From positions 62,001 to 126,000 of the forward strand of contig DAOMOK010000011.1 of the NCBI GenBank assembly GCA_035444285.1: DNA of 64,000 nt. The letters run 5' to 3'. The notes under the pieces were generated by a model. The model did not search any database. It was not told the DNA's origin and saw only the letters and a list, made by a program, of their open reading frames with translations. The position numbers and the translations under genes are program-made. Positions 60,109-64,000 of the stretch are shown in pieces. The stretch comes from CAADGU01 sp035444285. GTDB taxonomy: Bacteria > Chloroflexota > Anaerolineae > Promineifilales > Promineifilaceae. Numbering within the stretch: position 1 is the first letter of the stretch; the number at the start of each line of letters is the position of its first letter.

Positions 60109-60403
60109 AAAAGGTCACGCATCCGGGGGGACGGAGGGGTGGCGGGGCAGATGGGGGCAGGCCGTGGCGGGGGATGTGGGGGCGGGCGGCGACTATCGCT
60201 TCCACCAGTTCCGGCAGACGGCGTTCGCGCTGGCAGCGCAGCGCCAGTTCCCGCGCCTTATCCGTTTTGCCGCCGGGCGGCAAGTCTTCATACTCGATAT
60301 GCAGTTCTAAACAGAGTGTGCGGAGTTCCTGCTCGCTGAAACTGGCGCTTAAGGCGGCGAAAACTTTGGCAATATCGGGTTGGTGCGTTGTGAGATCGGT
60401 CAT
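60059..60403 (-). CDS. Stand-alone EAD-like domain protein with MITE-derived tail
   Basis: A protein of about 114 residues. Residues 10-80 form an EAD-like domain (LSASFSEQELRTLCLELHIEYEDL, then KARELALRCQRERRLPELVEAI and AARPH), very similar to the domains at 19736-20446 and 33623-35167. The C-terminal about 17 residues (GTARRGLVYHPRH) are read from the MITE copy 2, so the original C-terminus was lost when the element entered. The ATG at 60403 starts the conserved part; an upstream in-frame ATG at 60520 has no support. It is either a truncated effector gene or a free adaptor domain. Confidence 0.65.
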   Translation of the reverse strand: MTDLTTHQPDIAKVFAALSASFSEQELRTLCLELHIEYEDLPPGGKTDKARELALRCQRERRLPELVEAIVAARPHIPRHGLPPSAPPPLRPPGCVTFCRGGTARRGLVYHPRH

Positions 60404-60594
60404 GGCTGGCCTGGGCCTGAACAAGACAATAAACAAACAATCAAGCCAATCTATGGCGCTATGGTAGAAGGGTTCACGGCACGGGGCAATGGGTGGAGGA
60501 ATTTGCCAGGCTCTGGGCAACGGCCGTTTGCCGCAGGCGCGGCGCTCTGGTAAAATGCCTGCCGGTTGAGCAGGCCGACTATAGACCCACTCTT

Positions 60595-60665
60595 TGCGGG
60601 ATAGTTTAACGGCAGAACCGGCGGCTCTGAACCGTCTAGTCCAGGTTCGAATCCTGGTCCCGCAG
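60595..60665 (+). tRNA. tRNA-Gln (anticodon CUG)
   Basis: A 71-nt cloverleaf: acceptor stem TGCGGGA/TCCCGCA, D-arm with AGTTTAACGGCAGA, anticodon loop CTCTGAA (anticodon CTG) on a GGCGG/CCGTC stem, and T-arm CCAGGTTCGAATCCTGG. The discriminator is G and the CCA end is not encoded. A terminator follows. Confidence 0.95.
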
Positions 60666-60670
60666 TCAGC

Positions 60671-60699
60671 AAAACCACCCTGAAATGGGTGGTTTTTTG
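60671..60699 (+). terminator. Terminator of tRNA-Gln
   Basis: AAAACCACCC, a short loop and GGGTGGTTTTTTG follow the tRNA by six bases: a classical intrinsic terminator. Confidence 0.9.
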
Positions 60700-60759
60700 T
60701 TTTTGATCCGCGAAGGGCGCGAAGAAACGCGAAGGGTTTGTGGCCGGTTTGGCCTATGC

Positions 60760-61548
60760 TCAGGTGGCGTCGTCGGGCGCAAACAGCGCCGCTTCCTGGC
60801 GCAGCCGGTGCAGAAAGTCTACCGATTTGAGGTTGCGTTCCAGAATGTGGGTGAGGTAGGTGTGCATGATCTGTTCCAGTTCGGTGTGAACGGGGCGGCG
60901 CAGGTGCAGTTGGTAGACAGCGTCATACGGCCGTGTCTGCAAAAAACGCAGCACTTTCAGGGCTACGGCCGTGATTGGCTGTGCGCGCCGGTCGGCGGCG
61001 TGGCATTGGGGGCACAATACCCCACCTAATTCCGCGCTGAAAAATTGATCTTGCTCGGTGATGGTCTCGCCGCAAGAGACGCAGGTGAACAACTGTGGCT
61101 GAAAGCCCGTCAGGGAAAGCAGGCGCAGTTCATAATAACGGGCGGGCAGCAGCATCTCCTCATCGGCCGCAAACCAGCCCAACGCATCGGCCAAAAGCTG
61201 GTACAAGGCGACATGTTTGTCATGCTCCACCGTGAAACGATCCAACAGTTCCACTGCATAGGAGGCGTAGGTGGTGCGCACCAGGTCGGCGCGTAGCGCT
61301 GCATATGGCTCCACCATCTCCGCCTGGGTAATGATGTCCAGGTCATGCCCTTTGGCAAAGAGAAAGTTGCTGCGCATGAACAGTTCCACGTGGCCGGTTT
61401 TGCGGCTTTGTGGTTTGCGCGCACCTTTGGCAATCGCTTTCAGCTTGCCCTGCTCCCGGCTGAAAAGGGTCAGCAGCCGGTCGGCTTCGCCAAAATCGGA
61501 GCGCTTCAATACAATGGCTTCACTGCGGAAAGTTCGTTCTCTGGTCAT
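60760..61548 (-). CDS. recO: DNA repair protein RecO
   Basis: A 262-residue RecO. It has an N-terminal OB fold (FRSEAIVLKRSDFGEADRLL), a helical middle and a zinc-binding pair (CVSCGE near residue 157 and CPQCH about 20 residues later). RecO anneals strands and loads RecA with RecR in the RecFOR pathway. The gene stands alone, with the tRNA-Gln gene downstream and convergent. Confidence 0.95.
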   Translation of the reverse strand: MTRERTFRSEAIVLKRSDFGEADRLLTLFSREQGKLKAIAKGARKPQSRKTGHVELFMRSNFLFAKGHDLDIITQAEMVEPYAALRADLVRTTYASYAVELLDRFTVEHDKHVALYQLLADALGWFAADEEMLLPARYYELRLLSLTGFQPQLFTCVSCGETITEQDQFFSAELGGVLCPQCHAADRRAQPITAVALKVLRFLQTRPYDAVYQLHLRRPVHTELEQIMHTYLTHILERNLKSVDFLHRLRQEAALFAPDDAT

Positions 61549-61622
61549 GGCTTTGAGATTGCTTCAATCTTTGAGATTGAACCAATCTACGCAAGTGTAT
61601 CACCGAGTCGGAGGTAGTAAAA

Positions 61623-62108
61623 ATGGCGGTCACAGTTGAACCACTTACCGAAAATGATCGGGAGTGGGTGCGGGCGTTTTTGTGGCGGGAGGCGGGTAAC
61701 ACGCGCATGGTGTCTCGTGGACGGCTGCACCAGTGCGACGAACTGCCCGGTTTTATCGCTAGCCTGGATGGGGAGCGCGTGGGATTGGTGACAGTACGGC
61801 TAGACGGCCGTGACTGTGAAGTGGTAACGTTGCATACGGCCGTACAGGGGCGAGGACTTGGTTCCGCATTGCTGGCCACCGCCGCCGACTATGCCCGGCA
61901 GCATGGCTGCCACCGCGCCTGGCTTATCACCACCAATGACAATGAACCGGCTATTCGTTTTTACAGTAATCGAGGGTGGCGACTGACGGCCGTACACAAA
62001 GGCGCGCTGGCTCAATCCCGCCTCATCAAGCCGGAAATCCCCCTGCTGGGGCTGAACGGTATCCCCATTAAAGATGAAATTGAGTTTGAGTTGGTGTTGG
62101 CAGAATGA
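61623..62108 (+). CDS. GNAT-family N-acetyltransferase
   Basis: A 161-residue GNAT protein. The acetyl-CoA-binding loop is VQGRGLGSALLATAADYARQ, preceded by CEVVTLHTAV, with the final motif NEPAIRFYSNRGWRLTAVHKG. The substrate is unknown. Two ACGGCCGT octamers lie close together in the core (61804 and 61837) and are read as DGRD and TAVQ. Confidence 0.9.
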   Translation: MAVTVEPLTENDREWVRAFLWREAGNTRMVSRGRLHQCDELPGFIASLDGERVGLVTVRLDGRDCEVVTLHTAVQGRGLGSALLATAADYARQHGCHRAWLITTNDNEPAIRFYSNRGWRLTAVHKGALAQSRLIKPEIPLLGLNGIPIKDEIEFELVLAE

Positions 62109-62277
62109 GATGGGGAGATTGACGAAAAGAGTCACGGCCGTGTCCAACCCATGATGGGGTGAGTAGGTGAGCAGGTGAGGAGGTGAGGAGGTGATGGGGT
62201 ACGGCCGTTTTTCAACATTCCTCCCTATCACTCATCTGCCCACAGGGTGAACATCGCACCACAGTTGAAGGGCCATT

Positions 62278-62520
62278 TCATTGGTTTCTTGCTTCTTGCT
62301 TGAGTCTCCGGGAATATATATAAACGATCACTGCAAAAATGGCAGTCACTGTTAGCATCTGGACAATTTCACCTAGTGGATCAGAGAGGAATGCTTTTGG
62401 GTTAGACAATAACCGTCAGGTGATCCCAGATAGGAGCAAAAGAAGAGAGCTAATAAACGCGGCGCGTATAGGCACATCCAAAAGCCATTTTCGGAACCTT
62501 TGTAGTTGTTGATTGAACAT
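62278..62520 (-). pseudogene. Small two-helix membrane protein gene with internal TGA
   Basis: An AGGAGGAAAAGGC ribosome binding site leads to ATG 62520. The frame reads MFNQQLQRFRKWLLDVPIRA and a first membrane helix (AAFISSLLLLLSGIT), then meets TGA at codon 35. It continues cleanly through LLSNPKAFLSDPLGEIVQM, a second helix (LTVTAIFAVIVYIYS) and a basic end to TGA at 62278-62280. A single CGA-to-TGA change would explain the stop. It could still make the first 34 residues. No family was recognised. It is the only gene-like content in the 809-bp gap 62109-62917. Confidence 0.55.
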
Positions 62521-62771
62521 TGCCTTTTCCTCCTAAAGACGATAACTTCCTTGCACAACTACTGCTGTGGCTGGCGTCCCCGCTATGTCATTTTTGCGCC
62601 ACGGGAACGCTGCCAGGCCACGGCCGTCACCCGCATTATCCTGTCTCATTACGGCCGTGTCCACTGTTATCTGCCGCATAATAAACCACATGGCCTGTAT
62701 AAGTCAGCAAGCTGGTGGTAGGTGCAAATTGCCTATCGTGTCGTCACGGCCGTGTCCACCCCACCATGCAC
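62521..62771. other. Intergenic stretch without a supported gene
   Basis: Only three ACGGCCGT octamers (near 62620, 62652 and 62744) and no open frame with a credible start were seen here. The flanking part at 62109-62277 contains family C words (GGTGAGCAGGTGAGGAGG). Confidence 0.5.
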
Positions 62772-62808
62772 AAAAAAGCCACCCGGCATGTTCATACCGG
62801 GCGGCTTC
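62772..62808 (-). terminator. Terminator of the glutamine synthetase gene
   Basis: On the minus strand AAGCCGCCCGG, a loop and CCGGGTGGCTTTTTTG form an intrinsic terminator about 110 bp after the glutamine synthetase stop codon. A family B array (62826-62910) lies between them. Confidence 0.85.
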
Positions 62809-62825
62809 GGCAAAGGAAGGTGCAA

Positions 62826-62910
62826 ATCCGTGAGCCGTAAACGGCAATCCCCTCACCGCTTACGGATCACGGGTTACGAATTACGGATTACGGGTCACGG
62901 ATTTCGGATT
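62826..62910. repeat. Family B heptamer array after the glutamine synthetase gene
   Basis: CCGTGAGCCGTAAACGG words are followed by ACGGATCACGGGTTACGAATTACGG-type words. The array lies between the gene end at 62918 and its terminator. Confidence 0.8.
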
Positions 62911-62917
62911 CACACAC

Positions 62918-64000
62918 CTACTTGATAAACAACATCTCCTGATACGTAGGCAGCGGCCACAAATCATCTGCTACCAACCCTTCTAATTTGTCCGCATAGC
63001 TGCGCACCACGTTCATGGCGGGCAAGATGGCGTCGCGGATGTGTTCGGCTTCGGCCAGCACATCGTCGGCTTCGTGGGCGGCAGCGGACGCTGCTTCCAG
63101 TTCGTCTACGCTCTGGTTCAGGCAGTCGGCCAGTTCGGTGAGGGTTTGCAACACGGCCGTGTCCGCCTTCACTCCCGCCGCTTTCAAATTGGCCGCCGTC
63201 GCTGCCAGTTCATTCTGGTAACGCACCGCCGCCGGATAGATCATCGTCCGCGCCACCTCAGCAGTGATGGCTGCTTCCACCTTCACTTCTTTGATGTACT
63301 GTTCCAGTTTCACATCCAACCGGCTCTTCGATTCGCGGGCGGTCAGCACATTGTACTTTTCAAAGAGGGCAATCGCTTCCGGGGAGGCCAGTTCTGGCAG
63401 GGCGTCTACGGCCGTGCGCAAGTTTGGCAATCCGCGTCCTTCCGCTTCCTTGTGCCACGCTTCCGAATAGCCATCACCATTGAAAACGATACGGCCGTGT
63501 TCTACCATAATCTCTTGCAGGACGTTTTGCACGGCCGTGCTCAATTCACCCGTTGCTGATTCCAATTTCGTGGCAATATAATCCAGTGATTCGGCCACAA
63601 TCGTATTCAGTACCACCAACGGCCCGGCAATGGACTGGTTAGACCCCACCGCCCGGAACTCAAACTTATTGCCGGTAAAGGCAAACGGGCTGGTACGGTT
63701 GCGGTCGCCGGCATGTTTGGGCAGCGGCGGCAATGTATCTACGCCCACTGTCAGCACATCCATCGCTTTTGATGACTTCGCCCCACCCGTTTTGATTTGC
63801 TCAAATACATCGGTCAACTGATCGCCCAGGAAGATGGAGATGATGGCCGGCGGCGCTTCATTTGCCCCCAACCGGTGGTCATTTCCAGCCGAAGCAATCG
63901 AGGCCCGCAGCAGCGAGGCATATTTGTCCACCGCCCGAATAATGGCCGCGCAAAAGACCAGGAAACGGGCATTTTCATGCGGCGTATCGCCCGGTTCCAG
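62918..64000 (-). CDS. glnN: Glutamine synthetase type III, C-terminal part (cut by the window end)
   Basis: The open frame continues beyond the end of the window, so only the last about 360 residues are visible. The GSIII hallmark GNDHRLGANEAPPAIISIF is present, with TPHENARFLVF and DRNRTSPFAFTGNKFEFR upstream and downstream. The long helical C-terminal extension (residues after VDALPELA) is typical of type III enzymes, which make glutamine from glutamate and ammonia as large dodecamers. The stop is followed by a family B array and a terminator. Confidence 0.93.
   Translation of the reverse strand: MEPGDTPHENARFLVFCAAIIRAVDKYASLLRASIASAGNDHRLGANEAPPAIISIFLGDQLTDVFEQIKTGGAKSSKAMDVLTVGVDTLPPLPKHAGDRNRTSPFAFTGNKFEFRAVGSNQSIAGPLVVLNTIVAESLDYIATKLESATGELSTAVQNVLQEIMVEHGRIVFNGDGYSEAWHKEAEGRGLPNLRTAVDALPELASPEAIALFEKYNVLTARESKSRLDVKLEQYIKEVKVEAAITAEVARTMIYPAAVRYQNELAATAANLKAAGVKADTAVLQTLTELADCLNQSVDELEAASAAAHEADDVLAEAEHIRDAILPAMNVVRSYADKLEGLVADDLWPLPTYQEMLFIK

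Noticed and set aside
62416..62418. TGA in the small membrane protein read as selenocysteine
   Set aside because: No SECIS-like hairpin follows and the site is at the end of a membrane helix where a simple CGA-to-TGA change explains it.
62373..62558. 61-codon minus-strand frame starting MCKEVIVF
   Set aside because: It overlaps the better two-helix frame in another phase, which has a perfect ribosome binding site and membrane helices.

Overview
The window is one contiguous piece of a moderately GC-rich bacterial chromosome, most likely from a Chloroflexota lineage (Anaerolineae/Caldilineae-like). This is an inference from gene content: a T-box in front of serS, a type III glutamine synthetase, an EIIA-HPr-EI fusion for dihydroxyacetone kinase, a baeRF-type protein, a MoxR/DUF4350/DUF4129 cluster, several proteins with effector-associated (death-like) adaptor domains, and lipoproteins with threonine/proline-rich stalks. 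No rRNA, prophage, complete insertion sequence or CRISPR array was seen.

Layout. 0.1-4 kb: end of a glycerol/dihydroxyacetone locus (GlpC-like, DhaM). 4-16 kb, nearly all minus strand: a membrane EAD-TPR protein, a trans-sulfuration PLP enzyme, two cation/proton antiporters and two APC permeases. 16.5-20.4 kb: an ALDH7-type aldehyde dehydrogenase, a MITE-like element, a wrecked STAND NTPase and an intact EAD protein. 20.6-30 kb: housekeeping (efp, LysM protein, methyltransferase, HicB-like antitoxin, Clp ATPase with a degenerate first ATPase domain, lipA-lipB, aspS, TPR protein). 30-40.1 kb: a two-HTH XRE regulator divergent from a five-gene plus-strand block. The block holds a P-loop protein with a winged helix, an AAA-type ATPase, a P-loop protein with a C-terminal EAD, a giant STAND/TPR NTPase, and a radical SAM/SPASM protein whose N-terminus carries two DCACPDK motifs. 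This block is the best candidate for an undescribed system. 40-46 kb: epimerase, GcvT-like and MttB-like demethylation enzymes flanking a dead toxin-antitoxin remnant, DinB, Gfo/Idh/MocA oxidoreductase, C39-like peptidase. 46.9-52 kb: serS with its T-box, then the MoxR cluster. 52.4-60 kb: cytochrome P450, two secreted lipoprotein peptidases, baeRF protein. 60-64 kb: EAD mini-protein, tRNA-Gln, recO, GNAT, and the 3' part of glutamine synthetase III.

Two genome-wide features stand out. First, the palindromic octamer ACGGCCGT is extremely over-represented, with ten exact copies in the first 4 kb alone, inside genes and between them. Second, most gene borders carry short inverted arrays built from 7-nt words (AATCTCC, CGTAATC, GGGTAAT and others). 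These arrays repeatedly supply the last codons and stop codons of genes, have entered two lipoprotein genes in frame, and have inserted into the serS T-box leader. Five copies of the same EAD-like adaptor domain, in four different intact proteins, suggest that STAND/EAD signalling or conflict modules are common in this genome.
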